A DNA stretch of 64,000 nt from Sanderia malayensis (GCA_013076295.1 RQOL01000532.1:2914001-2978000); one strand, 5' to 3'. Shown: positions 1 through 20,180, counted from the stretch's first letter. The notes: generated from the sequence alone by a model not told the origin. Numbers and translations are program-made.

Positions 1-546
1 CACTACCAGTGACGTAATCGCAGAAAGACGACTAGTAGCTAATCCTCCATCACCTTCTGACTTAAACGTGTTTGACAATCAATGCTCAGAAACAATGGAT
101 TTCTAATTAATTCCAATTTTAATTAATCGAATAATTCAGTTGCATTTGGAATAAGGTACATAGAATGTAGAGAAGTTTATGTTAGTGAAATTAATAATAA
201 TTTTCTTGAAAAGTTTTTTTTTCTTCGAATGTCAGATGGCTCAACGATGTTCCAGTCTTTGAACAAACTTGACCGAACGGAATTATGATACATTTTAGTG
301 GAATTCTCACTATCGCATTTTTGGTCCAAATATGGATGAGTTTGGACCAAAAATGCGAACAAATGTCCATGCCTTATTTGGTATCAAGTATGTCATTACG
401 TCATTAATCTGCTCATCAGGTGGTCACTTCCGCATTTCTTGTCATCAGCAGCGGTGAGTTTTGATTTAGTCAGCCTTTCTTTTTGCCGGCTGCAGAGAGA
501 GAATCTTGTTATCAAAGTAAATTTGCATCAAAACAAGACTCTGAAC
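1..546. other. Intergenic/5' flank, no gene seen
   Basis: No convincing coding segment. It ends in the 5' leader of the DD3-3-like gene. The one notable structure is a perfect 18-bp inverted repeat with a 10-nt loop at 313-358, listed separately. Confidence 0.6.
313..358. repeat. Perfect 18-bp stem hairpin, 10-nt loop
   Basis: The left arm at 313-330 and the right arm at 341-358 are exact reverse complements. The stem begins TCGCATTTTTGGTCC. It lies about 190 bases upstream of the DD3-3-like start codon. No transcript is implied by the sequence alone. Confidence 0.9.
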
Positions 547-3500
547 ATGAAGGCTGGATTCTTATTGCTTTTGGTTGCGTCTGTCATCAATGGCGACATG
601 TATCTTCACAATCCAAGGTACGTATTTTATTTTTGGTCGTTTATAAAGTTGACTTTTCCAGCTTAGGCCCTTCCTGTTTGGCCTAGCCAAAATTTTGCTC
701 GCTCGAACTACAATTAATTTGACGAGCTTTGTTCCCCAAGATACAGAGAAAAGTGAATTGATACTAGCACTTGGATATTTCTCTGTAAAATATCAACGCA
801 TCATTGATATATTGCAAGGAGGAAACATCCCCCCCTCCCCCAGCCCCACCCCAGGCTTCATCTGATTTATGGTATATTTAATTTGTTTTGCAGGGGAAGT
901 AATAACAGATTAGACGAAAGAGGAAGGGCGAGAAATAATGGAAACAGGTATGCTTATATCTTATTGTATCGTGAATTTGACAAGAAAGGTTGTGGCAAAA
1001 TTATTAGAAAAATTCATTAATAATAACATTTTTACTTTAATACTCACTGCATCTAAAATGCTTTATTAAATTTGAAAATGTATTAAGCTTTATTAAGACT
1101 CCTTTATGAAGATGTGGAACTGCATCCTCCAGCAATTACTCTTCAAGTTTATCACATTAACTTATCAAAACATGCTCCTTTAGGATGTTCGATTCTCAAA
1201 ACAACAACAGAGGAGGCTACAACGTCGGAAGTTTATATTACTATTCAGGCTCAGTATTACCAATTGAGTGGACCAACCAACATTCATGTGCCGACCCAAA
1301 TAACAACTGTGAAGTCATCATTCAGTACATGTGTGCTAACAGACTGAGAGATGGTACTACCACTACGTAAGTCTTGCTCTAAACTGTATGTCCTGGCATA
1401 TGCTCCCAGGGGTTTGTTAGCAAAAGTTAATTTTAAGGTGGGGGTTAATTTTAGGTGGGGCTTATTTGGGAATTGAAGGTATAGCTCAAGTACAAGTGTG
1501 CAAGTGTTATCACAGGTTTTGTTCATCGCAATTGTGTCAAATGAATGGTCGTCTCTTTTCATTGCAGAACAATTCCAGATAATCCAGCTCAGTGTAAGAA
1601 ATATGACTGCACCAATGATCTCAAGTAAGACATGCAATTATGTCTACATTTTACCAAAGCTCATAGCATCTTAGTCTAGTTGCAACTCACTAAACAACAG
1701 CAACAACAACAACTCCAAACTTCCAACGTCCAACATGCAACTCCACTGTAAATTTCCTTTGACGCTCATTAAACAACCAGATAAAATTAGATTTCATTAT
1801 TCTCACCCTTTGCTCAATGCTGGAAAAAGATATTCCTAAACACTTGTGTTTATGATGTGACAAAGCATTCTCTTTATTATCACCTGGTCTACTTCTCTCT
1901 TATCTTTTTGTCATTTGCTCTATGTCTAGAATTGATGAAAAATCAATCAATCAATCTTGGCTTTCAGGTATGGGATGCACGAAGACTACAATTACTACAT
2001 GGACTGCAAGTACAGACAGAGAAACAATGGTCTTTTCACAGCAGATCAGGTAAACAGTTGATAGTCATGTGTATTTATGCATTTAGTGGCCAGCATACAT
2101 TGCTTTTTACACCAGACACAGCTTCTTTATTAACTATAAAATTTCATACATTCAGAAACTTAGAGGAAAGACATCAAAATACACACGTCAAAATCCAGGA
2201 GGCACAAGACGAGGCTATGAATGCCCGGAGGAAAGGGATTATTACCCTTACTGGAGCTCAAGTCCATGGAAGGTGGTTGAAAAAGATTCTTCAACTTCAT
2301 TTTTAACTAGAACATTCTTATTTCGACCTTCATTTATTCTTACCCTGCATTATCAAAGCATTTTTAACAACTTATTTCCTTTATGCTTTGCAGGATATTG
2401 TTGTCATGACAAACGACGTCAAAAGATGTAAATACTACCAATCAGAAAGCCAAAATGTCAAAGAGAGATATGTATGTAAACCACCTTATCAATATGTAGC
2501 ATATGCAAGGAAAAGGAACATGCCAATACCAATTAACAAAGAACAATGCGAGGTAATAATGTTCAATTTGCTAATAATCAATTGTGTATAACTCTTATTG
2601 TATTCTACTGTAATATTCTCATTTGTTTTGCATCATATTTTAGCGAAAACCAAAATTGGGCTTTCCATGCAATAGTACTGGGCCCCAGAGATCATTAGCG
2701 TTGTTATATAACTTTTGCATCGCTTTATATAAGCCTTCTTAGCTTTTTTTCTTTTTAGTCTTCACTAGCTTTGCTTCTAGCTCGGTAGTAACTCAAGATG
2801 GAAGGCATCCATTCTTCCAATATCACTCAGTCAACCGCTAATGATAGTTTTCAATTTGTTTTGCAGAAAATTGTCTGGCCCGTTGGTATCGTCAATGGCA
2901 CGAAAGCCAAGTGGACCAAAATAGCCCCCCACGGAATCAAAGCTCCGGAATGCCGCGAGACAATGTGGTCACGTGATAATCACCTTGGCAACGGGAAGGG
3001 TGGGTTCACAAATAAATACAACTGGACGTTACCTGAGATTGCTGAAGAAAACTGCGCAATCAGAATAAGGTAACGGCAGAAGTTTACAGACGTCACATTT
3101 AGCGCTAATTTCTGTGCATTGAAACTCGATAATGCAAGCATATAATGTTAGACTTGTTACCTAAACTGATGGATTGTTTTCAGTTTAAAATATTTCTGTG
3201 CCATGCCTTTAAATTTCTCGTGCTTAGATACAACATTTCCACGAAAGACTACGATAGCTGGAACACGAATTCGTCTAAAAATGGAAATCCCACAACGAAA
3301 ATCGATATTGGCAAAACGTTTGGTCTCGATCCCACAACTGCTTCACAACGAGGCTACGTATTTAAAAACAACCCTGTTGTACAGCCATTTAGTGGAACAA
3401 TTGGTAGCAAATTACAACTTCGCCTCGCTATAAACACTGCACAATACGGAAGGACATTTCAAGATAGGTAAGAGTTGATATCTAATCAATAACAAATCTA

Positions 3501-6474
3501 TGCTTACCCCCGTCATGGAGTATTGGGACCCCTTAAAATCATATTGGATGATATTAGGCTCCAGGGGGTAAAGTAAGACAACCATATTGCATCAGTATCG
3601 GGATTGCTATCATTTTTATACTGTTACTAGATATTATTCTGTCTTACTTTTTGCAGATCGCACAGCTTTGCGATTAGAAAGCGGCCTTCTGAACTAGCCA
3701 GTGCACGCATTCTCAACATGAACGTGCGTGGCAAGCGTGGAAACATCGTGCAAGTTTATCCGGCAGTCGAGTACGATTTCGTGCCTAACAGACTTGTCGC
3801 AAGCAAAGGAGACCATATACATTTCCAGTAAGACTCGTTTAGAGAGCACATACAGTAAACACCCGCGTATAAGAACCTGTGAATTCTGCATCCAGCCTAT
3901 TGTTCAAATACAATTGCCTATTGTCTCTTCTATTGTTGGTTTTAGCCTGGATGGTTCTTAATTCACTGTTTCTTATATGCGGGTGTTTATTGTACCTTAT
4001 TCCATTCGTACCCCCCATTTGAGTATGAATACGCAACTTCGATTCTTGCTTTGTTTGCGAATGTGAATCTCTGGTTCATTTCCAGATGGACCGGCTCAAA
4101 TACGAACCCGAACAACAACGACGGACAGGGCTTGGCCGGTACAGATCGGTCAAATGTTCTCTTGCTAGAAGCGCAGAGATATAACGAAGGAAAATCCGTC
4201 CAATCTGAAACCAGGTTCGGACATTTTGGTAATAATCACCCGGAACATTTGGACAAGGTGAAATTTTTTGGTTTAAGTAGAAGCGACCTGGTTTCATTGG
4301 CCATGTTAAGACCTGGTGAGTGTTATGATTGCATTACAAACACGGTCATTTTGTGTGCGGGTGGTGTACTAATGGTGCAGAATACAGAATCAGAAACAAG
4401 GTCAACTAAAGTAGTCGATCACAGCGGATTGGCTCAGCGGAGTTTGAGAGAGTACAGTGGAGCTTAATAGAGTACAGTTGAGTTTGATAGAGTACAGTGG
4501 AGTTTAATAGAGTAAAGTGGAGCTTAATACAGTACAGTGGAGTTTGATAGAGTACAGTGGAGTTTAATAGAGTACAGTGGAGTGCAATAGATTACAGTTG
4601 AGTGCAGTTAGACCATAATTTAGTACAACGGAGTGCGGTTAGAGTACAGTTGATTACGGTAGAGTACATTTGGGTGGGGTTATAATGGATAACATGCGCA
4701 GCTATCAATACGTTTTTTGAATATGCCTTTCTAGGCCAGCTTGGAGGCGAGATGTCTGAGCTGGATGATGCTGGCACATACTTCGACCTGGGACCGCGAA
4801 AGATCACAGGAACTGGCACTTATTTCTACATGAGCACAAGAAACAATAATTTCTCGAATCGAAGTCAGAAAGGCAAGATCGTTATTCTGCCCAATCCTAC
4901 ATCTCAGATGCAGGTTGGCTGGGGAGGAGGAAATATCGTATTGCGGGATGGGTAAGATGAGGCTTTTGTTTTTTCTAACAATTTCACGCCGAATTAGTGG
5001 CATTTATGTATTGGTGCTCATCATATTCACTAATATGCCAATGCCTTTTTATGTTCTTGCTGCTTTTTCACTGCATTTACGACATAACTTTCTTCTGTTA
5101 CATCAACAATGCACGGCGAAAAAATATTAACAATATGTAAGTAGTTCAAATAGGGTCTACGCATGGTAGACGAGAGACCAGCTTTGACTCCATGATTATT
5201 TTTGGAATAACTGAACAGAAGAGTCTGTATTTGTGTTTGCTTTACTTACTATCACAGAATGAACGTGAGGTGAATAAAGAATGTAATATAAAGAACAGGG
5301 CGACGGGGGTTACAACAGATTACAACAGTAGCAATGGTAGAAAGTTTTCCTGGCTCCTTTTGAGGCTCTTTCGGGGCTTGGGACCCTGGACCCCCCTCTC
5401 GCACACCGGACAGTGTTGGGACTACGATACAACAGAGCTTTTCGTTTTGATTCGATAGTAATTCGATGTAAACACAACAGAGAAAACAATAATTTAGTTT
5501 GTTAATCGAATTTTTCACGTTTTCTTCCTAGACGTCAGGGTGTGTGGATAAAAGAAGATACAATGAACGGAGTTCAATCGATAACAGTTGAAGAATGGAC
5601 GGTTGACGCTGGCGATAATCAAGTTAAGCAGAAAGGAGGAAAGATCAATGTTGGAGATGGTTTTGCAAGTAAATTCATCGCTATTCACCCCATGCAACAA
5701 CTTGCCCAGAGTGGCAAAACATTCACTGTGAAAATGAAGGTAGACGATGGTGGGTCAAACAGTCGAATTTATCATTCAGTTGACATGAAGATCTGGACAA
5801 GAGTGGCGGATGTCAGCTATGATGGCAATGTGGCAAGTTTTCAGGCCTCATCTGGTAAGTCTGATGTCTATATGTGGTATCATTCAGTCTGCAGAATATC
5901 GCAGTTTTCGACAATGCCTCCCCCTTCTTGTGTGAGATCCTTCTTGCGTGAGATCCTTCTTGCGTGAGATCCTTCTTGTGTGAGATCCTTCTTGTGTAAG
6001 ATCCTTTTTGTGTGAGATCCTTCTTGTGCGAGATCCTTCTTGCGTGAGATCCTTGTTGTGTGAGATCCTTGTTGTGTGAGATCCTTCTTGTGTAAGATCC
6101 TTCTTGCTTGAGATCCTTCTTTTGTGAGATCCTTCTTGTGTAAAATCCTTCTTGTGTGAGATTTCTATTTTTTTCTTCTGTTTTTTATTGTTCCATTCTT
6201 GTGTACCAGTGTCAAGCTCGATGATGATAATTAGCCATGGTAAATGCAAAAGTGTTGTTATTCACACGTCAAATCTTTCTTATCTTCAGGAGGCGTTTAC
6301 GTGGCAAGAAAACACGCAAATGTCGGAATGATAGCAGGGATTACAGTTGCTTGCATTGTCTTGCTTGTCGTCGTCATAGGAACAGTGATCTACTGTCGCA
6401 AGAAGCCGGGAACTTATGAGCGAGCAACAACAAGACTGAGAAACCTGCCAAGGAGCTTAAAATCAGAAATCTGA
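547..6474 (+). CDS. DD3-3-like secreted / type I membrane protein, 763 aa, 14 exons
   Basis: Exons: 547-617, 894-947, 1184-1366, 1568-1624, 1968-2049, 2156-2272, 2394-2552, 2867-3069, 3228-3467, 3657-3827, 4086-4315, 4735-4951, 5532-5854, 6290-6474. They sum to 764 codons including the stop. The start ATG opens a signal peptide (about residues 1-16, ending VING) followed by [16 protein letters not shown], which I recognise as the hallmark N-terminus of Dictyostelium protein DD3-3 and its animal homologues. The large extracellular part is rich in Asn and Tyr, with Cys-containing segments such as [10 protein letters not shown]. The last exon encodes a membrane helix at about 713-735 and a short basic tail. 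The molecular function of this family is not known to me. Introns carry a MITE (3851-3994) and two minisatellites. The spliced frame is continuous throughout, with no break. Confidence 0.88.
3851..3994. mobile_element. MITE, TIR ending ACAGTAAACACCCGC, in intron 10
   Basis: The element begins TACAGTAAACACCCGC and ends with the inverted GCGGGTGTTTATTGTA. Related copies occur at 10152-10282 and, in opposite orientation, 54386-54530. They share internal blocks such as CCTATTGTTC. No coding capacity; non-autonomous DNA transposon of unassigned superfamily. Confidence 0.8.
4440..4675. repeat. Minisatellite, about 20-bp unit
   Basis: Roughly eleven degenerate copies of a unit near AGAGTACAGTGGAGTTTAAT in intron 11 of the DD3-3-like gene. 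Divergence rises toward the right end. Confidence 0.9.
5926..6171. repeat. Minisatellite, 16-bp unit
   Basis: About 15 copies of TTCTTGTGTGAGATCC with GCG/GTG variants, in the last intron of the DD3-3-like gene. Confidence 0.92.
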
Positions 6475-13355
<6,881 letters not shown>

Positions 13356-14573
13356 TTGATTAACTTATTTTCGAAAGAAATTATACTTTTAAATGCTTGA
13401 AAATTAATTTAAGTTACCCGTGCTTTCAATGTGTTTCTGTCTTTCAGAATTACTTTTGAGACTATTTAAGTCTCTTGTGTGCAGTATTATATTTACAGTT
13501 TTCATTTTGAAACATAACCGAATTTATAACAGCTAATAATTGTCATAAATGTATGTATATAAATTTTATTGAGATTCTGCGAATAATGTAATGTATTGGG
13601 CTTTTGAATGGAAAATAGTTTGTGTGGCATTGTTGAATTATCAACTATATAACTTGGGATCAAAAGTTGTTTTTTTTCATGTTATTTCCATTCTTAGCAA
13701 AGCAAGAAGATTTTTACGACTAAACCCCGACGTGTTCCATTTCAGCATTGATAAATATTGCTGTGTGATTAATTTCCAGGGGGTAAATTTGCCATGGCTC
13801 GGGTTCAAAAGCCCCAAGTGACTCTAGCAAGTTATAGTTCACTATTTTTTAGCACAGAGCAACAACTTATGCTCCCATGAGGACTGGTAGGTGTAGAGTT
13901 GGCAGATCGTAATATGGTTGGCCATTTCTGTTTTTTGACCACTCGAGCAATGGTTGAAATCAAACGCCTTCTTGGTCTTGTTTTGTATCATGAAGAAGTC
14001 AAGAAGCAAAATAGCTTCGAAGAAGAAACTTCGTATTCCTTGCCAGTGGAAGTTTATCCATGTTTTGAAACCTGAGAATCTTAAGTAGAGGTAAGAACTT
14101 TCAATATTTCATTATTTGTTTGTAGCATATTGGCCGCTTTCGCTTGCTTAATTCATGTTCGCACATGGGTCACTGAGTTTTTGCCGATGGGCCTAAATTT
14201 TGCAAGGGGGCGTGGCGTGGCGTGGCTTGCGCATTTTTCATGGTTCATGTGAAGTAGTTTACACTATTCATAACTGAACAGAGTTTGACAGAAAACAAAT
14301 ACTCTAATATATAGTATTAAATGTCTATGAATGCAGTATAGTTAATTTAAGTTATCGAATACAATCTAACATGCATTGCATTATAACTTATTATCCAATG
14401 TATGTATTTTGATACACTTACATCACTAATATACTTTGTTAAATATAATAATATTAAATAAATAAACTCTAATAAAATGAATTTACGGACAACGTTAGCT
14501 TGTGGAACACAATTCCTTCCTACTAAACTAAAATACCTACTAAAATACAGTGAAAGATCCCAATGCTTGGGCA
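13356..14573. other. Convergent intergenic spacer, no gene seen
   Basis: Lies between the PFKFB stop codon and the stop codon of the minus-strand gene at 14574. It should hold both 3' UTRs and is AT-rich. No coding exon recognised. Confidence 0.6.
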
Positions 14574-16398
14574 TTAAACTACGAATTGTTCTTGAAGCTC
14601 TGACCTGACGACATTTGCAGCTTTTATCAAATCTCTAACAAAAACATAGTCTCTAACCGCTTGGATTTCTTTCAACGATAATGTCAAGGTCGGGTGAACT
14701 TGAACCTGAAAAATAATATTTCGTTCAGTTGCAATGCTTTTCTTTGTGCAGAATGAATAGAGTAACACACACATTTTAATAAGAATAATTTAACTTTTGC
14801 AGAGCCTCTATATTGTTCAGAATAATTCTTAAATGATCATTATTTTTGAACAAGGCCTTCCCATTCGCATTTAGAAATTTCTCATCAAAGGAAATCAACA
14901 AGAGTATATTTTATAAAGGACTTACCAGATATTCCCGTGTTCTTTGCGTCATTTCGCTAGAGGTTGTTGACGATACACCTTTGCTGGCAATCGTAAGAAA
15001 GCTTGATACCAGTTTATTGTAGGCAACCATGATCCTTTCAAATGTTACTCTCATTTGAGAGAATTCGGCGACTAAATTTTGCATGCTTTGATCTCGGCTC
15101 AGTTGCACCAAGATTGATTGCATTGGCCCGTCGAACTTTTGCAATGCTTCTTGTTGTTCTACGATCCTTTTCGTCAGCTGAACGAAAATGAATCAATTGC
15201 AAAATTAGAATAAAATATTAATATAAAAACCATCATATAACGCGCTGTGAGTAACGAGTTAAGCGCAGATAGCTTCTTGTACTATCTCATAAAGCCCTCT
15301 CTGCCCTGATACTCTACAAACCCTTATATACACGTGGACTCACTACATCGCGTGCGCGTCCCTATGCCTTGCTCGTAACTCGTTCACCACCAGTGAACTC
15401 CATATAAGAAGTATAAGATCTATTTGTTTCTAGTGAAACTCTATAAGACTTCTTATATAGAGTTCACTGTTCACAACAACCGACCAATCAACAACGAGTG
15501 AGGCACAGGGACGCAATGTAGTCTAATTTACACAAGCATTATGTTCAGAGTGAAATGTAGCTATGTACCTGGTGTGGGGAGCATTGCACTGAGTTGAAGT
15601 TCAATGAAGCAAACGACAGTAGTATGCTATCAGAGTTGATGTGTACAAGGTGACTTGCAGCCTGCAAGAGAATTATCATTGCATAAATTAGCTATCACGG
15701 TGACTCTTCAAGGTGCTGATTTGTAATGAAAATAGAAGTAACTTTTGCTATGATTCGATAATGCATTTCGAAGTTTAGTCTCACTTACCAGTGTTGCTTT
15801 AAATCGTTGGCTGCTCTGAGTGAGATAGATTAAGCCGTCTTTCACTGACGTGACAAGGTCTTCCAACTTCTCAGAATTCGAAAATGCAAAACTCTGAGTC
15901 GTTGTTGTTGCAGTCGAATTGAGATTGGCTATAGAGCCTCTTAGTGGAATAGCCTCGATTTGGAGGAAGAAAAGGGCCAATATCACGGTGATGACTGAAA
16001 TAAGAAAAAAAATTTTGAATCAAGTGTCTTGTTGTATCCAGGTATACTTCTCTATAAACCAACTGTGGAACCATGATGTAGTAAAAATTCCTGATAATTC
16101 GAATCAATTTATCTTAGAAAACTCAGCTAATACTTTCTAACCCTCGATAATTCGAACTTTTGTTAGAACCATTTTCATTGCTGCCTTGCAGGCATAAGTT
16201 ATCGGGACTTTACTTCATAGCAAAACAAATTAACGTGCAACAAATTAAACATTTGATTATTTGATTAACTGTCTTTAATTCTCAATGCAATGATTGCAGC
16301 TCTCCATATCAAGATTCAATTGTATTAATATAACTCAAGGGTTGATTCTCTATCATAGACAATGATAATTATGGTTGCTTACCTGCGTAAAACTCCAT
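14574..16398 (-). CDS. Secreted helical protein A, class I cytokine-like, 232 aa, 5 exons
   Basis: Exons in transcript order: 16383-16398, 15789-15994, 15569-15661, 14926-15177, 14574-14705 (699 nt with stop). Intron phases are 1-0-0-0. Residues 1-20 form a signal peptide (FYAVITVILALFFLQIEA); the mature chain probably starts at IPLRG. The rest lacks globular-enzyme motifs and reads as several amphipathic helices (about 45-74, 78-95, 106-135, 137-170, 195-225) with one Cys and one NST glycosylation site. The next-but-one gene on this strand, protein B, shares exon junctions and C-terminal similarity (TREYL versus TRNYL at the last phase-0 intron). No family was recognised by sequence. The tiny first exon and the phases resemble growth hormone/IL-6-type cytokine genes, so cytokine-like is my inference. 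Another secreted helical bundle remains possible. Confidence 0.78.
15335..15524. mobile_element. Foldback element with nested palindrome, intron 3 of gene A
   Basis: Outer arms (GGACTCACTACATCGCG ... GCAATGTAGTCT) match the foldback at 10317-10508. An inner imperfect inverted repeat occupies 15392-15468 (AGTGAACTCCATATAAGAAG and its partner). It looks like one element inserted into another. Confidence 0.75.
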
Positions 16399-17993
16399 AA
16401 TATCTTTTTCCTTTCTTTCTGGACTTGAAATATTCAATTGAACTTCGTTTATTACAAGCTTTTTTTCTTTGTGTAGTTGCTTTAGCTGCTTTGAGCACGA
16501 ACGTACTGAACAGCATCTTGCCCCTCTTTTTATATGTTCTCCAAATCTCTGTTACATTGGTGCTTCAGTGGCTCAGATCATCGGGCTTTCCTAACTGAAA
16601 CGGGATCTCGTACCATTCTGTAGCAGGGAAAGTCACCACGTGCCCAAGGGTGCGGCCAAAAATAGATTACGATGTTTACTGTTGCTTATGTGTTTTCTTG
16701 AGAAGTACATGCCGCTTGCTTTTAGCTATACTTGCCACTGTTGTGTGGAGAAGGGTTTGGCTAGTTGGTTCTCGGAATTCCATTCCATAGTGTTGCTAAT
16801 CAAGCAGTGACTTCATTCAGAGGGTTTCACGTTTTAGTTATCAGCACCACGTGGTACCTGCCATATCATAGCAGGGCACTTAAGAATGTCAAAAAGAACC
16901 GCTCGGTAACCTATCGTTCTAGTTATAGAGATGACGTTACAAACAATACCCTTACCGAATATGCACATGCGCATTGGGAACTCTCATCAAGTCGAACCAA
17001 AATTATTTCTTTTCAACGAACGGCCAAATAGCTTAGTTTTTATGCTGAAATGATTGTCATAAGACTGAAATTTATATTAAGTAAACAAACAAGGTTGATT
17101 AGAATCCAAAGAGAAATCAAAATAGAAATTAAATTATGTGAATTTGTAATGCCATATTTGCAATTCCCCTTGTCATGTTGAATATCAAGTTTCATCTCTC
17201 CACAGGATTGGTCAAACATGATGAGCGAAGCTTGGGCACGACATGGATTCTAAGAAATCGATTCCTGGAATTATGCTTGGTAAGTAACCTAACCCAGTTA
17301 ACATATGCGGAAAGCGGCAACTTTAAGTTTTTGATGTAATTTTGGAAAGAACAGTTCAGTAACCGAGTGGACTAATGGTTTGTTTTTCTCCGTACCCCCA
17401 ACACGTGAAACAGGCTTCAGAAAGAGAGAAGGGAAGTCATCTCTAATGACTAAAAACTTTCGATCCAAGGTGAACAGCGCTCGTCAACAAATGTTGAATT
17501 TGTCAAGAAACGTTTCAAATGTATTTTTCTTTAAATACACGCCAAAACTGACTGTTTTCAAGTGTATTGTTAATTAAATACATGCGAAAATTCGATTCTT
17601 TTATCTGACTACGCCCATTTTTATTCACTGAAAATAAGAAAGGTTTTATTGGGGAACTTTTTCAGCCAGAGGAAGGTGGGCCAATATTCTGGATTCCAAA
17701 TTCTAAATTTGACCATTTGCAAAATAAATTGTATGACCCATTTGAGGAGCGAAGCACTCCTTGTATTTATCTTATTAAAAAACTTTCCTTCCAAAAGTTT
17801 TCCACATAAAAACTCAATTTTCAACGATATTTTTTATAAATCTGGAGAAAAATGTATTTACAATTTCGTTATTTACAAGGCTTTCTATCACAGTTAAAAA
17901 AGTCATTGTATTCACAATATATAAACAGGATATAGCAACTTATTGCACAAACAAATGCAAAATTCTCTGCAAAATCTAAAAATAGCTCAGTTT
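16399..17993. other. Spacer between helical A and HES A
   Basis: Holds the promoter of gene A (TATA at 16526-16534) and the 3' flank of HES A. A degenerate AATTCGAA-rich relic at about 16075-16160, just inside gene A, resembles the MITE at 24246-24440. No additional exon recognised. Confidence 0.55.
16526..16534 (-). promoter_or_regulatory. TATA box of helical protein A
   Basis: On the minus strand the sequence reads CATATAAAAAGAGGGG, about 130 bases upstream of the ATG at 16398. Gene B has a similar CATATAAATAAGAG element. Confidence 0.6.
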
Positions 17994-20180
17994 CTACATG
18001 GAAACCCAAGGGCGCCATATTGATTTATCGGACAACGGTTGCTTCTTCTTCGTGGGTGCAGGCGTGACGTAAGAATGTTGAAAATTCGATGCTTTGTTCT
18101 CTGACGAATAGCACATTTGCATATTTGGCGCACTAGCATTCATCATCATCATCATTAATGGACGATTGTGTTGGTTGGAAACAGGGCTCGCTGGTGGTGA
18201 TGGGTAAACAGAAGTAGCTTGCTGTTGTGCATAGCTTGTTTTGACAAATGAATGCTGTGTTAGTGGTGTCGTTGTGGATATGGCGTTCTCCTTCGGTGAA
18301 CACTCCATCAAGGGACTGGACGGTTGGTCAGGTGGCGAAGTTGAAATGTGCGTTAACATTCGCGCCTTTATTGTTGGGCTGACGTCATCAGTGCGCAGTA
18401 GATATTGTTGCACTTCTCGTGCGCATTCGTTGTAGCCAGCAAGAAAGTTTCTGTGTTGATCGAATTCTGAAAGTGGAAATGATTCAAATCATCATCAATC
18501 TGAATGAATGGGGAACAGAAACTGAATGAATTTGATTTGATGCGAAGAGTGACGCTGTGGTGGCGGGCGGAGAGCAACAGTCGCGATGATACAAAAGAGA
18601 GATGAGCTTTGAAAGTGAAAATAATTACACGCGCTATGCCGCATGACTCATTTACAATCCATGATATTACCGAACGTAGTTCCTCAACCCCTACGTGCCT
18701 GCTGTACAGATTAGGGTTGTACTGGCAATTTAGCTTAATTCGCATGCATTTCTGGAATGCTGGTTTGTGTAGTCCTTACCCTTTCTTTTCGACAAATCTT
18801 GCGCAAGGCACGCGTTGACTGATGGCGTGCGAACAAAAGAAAAAAGCGCGGGAAAACTTCCAGATGTATAACAGACAAACGAAATATTATCAATGTAATT
18901 TTCTTTTCTTTCAACGCAAAAGACCAATTTATTCGAAATTCGAATGATAATGGAAGCAGTGCGCAAACTCTGTGTACGTATTGTTCTCCAAACGAACAGT
19001 TGAAGGAATCATTTCCGATTCATTGTTTTCCACAATGGAACATGTTAAATTATTTTATATCGCATTCTGTTTGACACCGATGAACACAAATATGAGAATT
19101 CGGAGAATTTAGTATCCATAACTGCAAAATATTTAAGCAAGTGTGTGTTGTTTTCCCTCTTTGGCATCAGCACATACCATGACCGCCCTTTTGCGAAGAA
19201 CGCGGGAAAACATGTTCACTCCCATGGGATGGGCCTAGAGGTGCAATGTCGACTCCAGCAATTCACAAGATTTTCCATAGTGCGCAGGCGTGTTATGTCG
19301 TGATTATTAACAATAAAGCATCATAATAATCATGTTCTTACCATTAACGGTTTGTTGCTCTTTCGTGTCCAATGTCTTTAAGTAATTGACGGTGAGTTCC
19401 AGCACGTCTGCTTTTTCCATTTTCGTAAACTTCGAGTGGTCTTTGTTCATGGAGGATAGGACAAGAGCTTTTAACTCGTGGAGACTTTCGTTGATCCTAG
19501 CCCTTCTCCTTCTCTCCATCAGTGGCTTGCTGAACTAAAACAAAAACGAGAAACGTAAAATCTTCTCATTCATTGAGCCACCAAATTGTCTCATCCTCAT
19601 CATATTTGGGTACCAAACAATGTGCGACTCATTCTGCGACTCAAACACTCGTTTCTAATCACAGCTACATGACATTGTCTGTTCTATAGTTTACATTGCT
19701 ATACACCGAGGCGAAGAACATCGTTTGACAAAAGGACCCCTGCAAATTTATCAAGAGACTCTCGGTTCATGCTTCAGTGCCCAAAATTTCCCAAAATAGC
19801 TCCGAGGAACAGTTGCAAATTATTTGTTCTAAAGCAGAATATTGCCAAAGGCGAAACCCCAATCCAATACTCAACAGTTGGGTGAGGGGTGCATTTTGCA
19901 ATTTTCCCCCAAAAATGAAGAGAAATGTGCCGCGAGACAAAATCCCCAACTTTGGACGAATGTTACACTCCACTTGGGCTGCAAGCTCTTTGAAGCCCTC
20001 GGAGATATTTGTAGAGAGTTTGGGTCTACGAAGGGAGTTCTAGATCACTCTGAAATAATTCAATAATTCAAGTCGAAAATTTAAGAGAAAGGAAGGCTAA
20101 AATGAGAAATTTCAAAATACCTTTTTCTTTCCTGATGTATCAGTGACAACGCTTTCTTGCGCGGTGGAGTTTGGCTTCAT
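17994..20180 (-). CDS. HES: HES-family bHLH-Orange transcriptional repressor A, 241 aa
   Basis: Exons: 20121-20180, 19342-19534, 17994-18466 (726 nt with stop). The basic region [13 protein letters not shown] (about 23-35) has the HES-specific proline. The helix-loop-helix runs to about residue 80. The Orange domain starts near [20 protein letters not shown] Ser/Pro/Gln/Met-rich linker leads to the C-terminal Groucho/TLE-binding WRPW, here followed by VSM. Known role of the family: DNA-binding repressors of class C/N-box sites, usually direct Notch targets. The upstream region supports this (TATA box, three CSL sites). Introns fall just before the basic region (phase 0) and before the Orange domain (phase 1), the same as in HES B. 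All domains appear intact. Confidence 0.96.

Noticed and set aside
1857..2306. 149-codon single-frame reading across exons 5-6 of the DD3-3-like gene
   Set aside because: Reads through introns in a different frame; the spliced exons explain the locus fully.
5884..6249. 121-codon minus-strand frame with [17 protein letters not shown] repeats
   Set aside because: Pure translation of the 16-bp minisatellite in a DD3-3-like intron.
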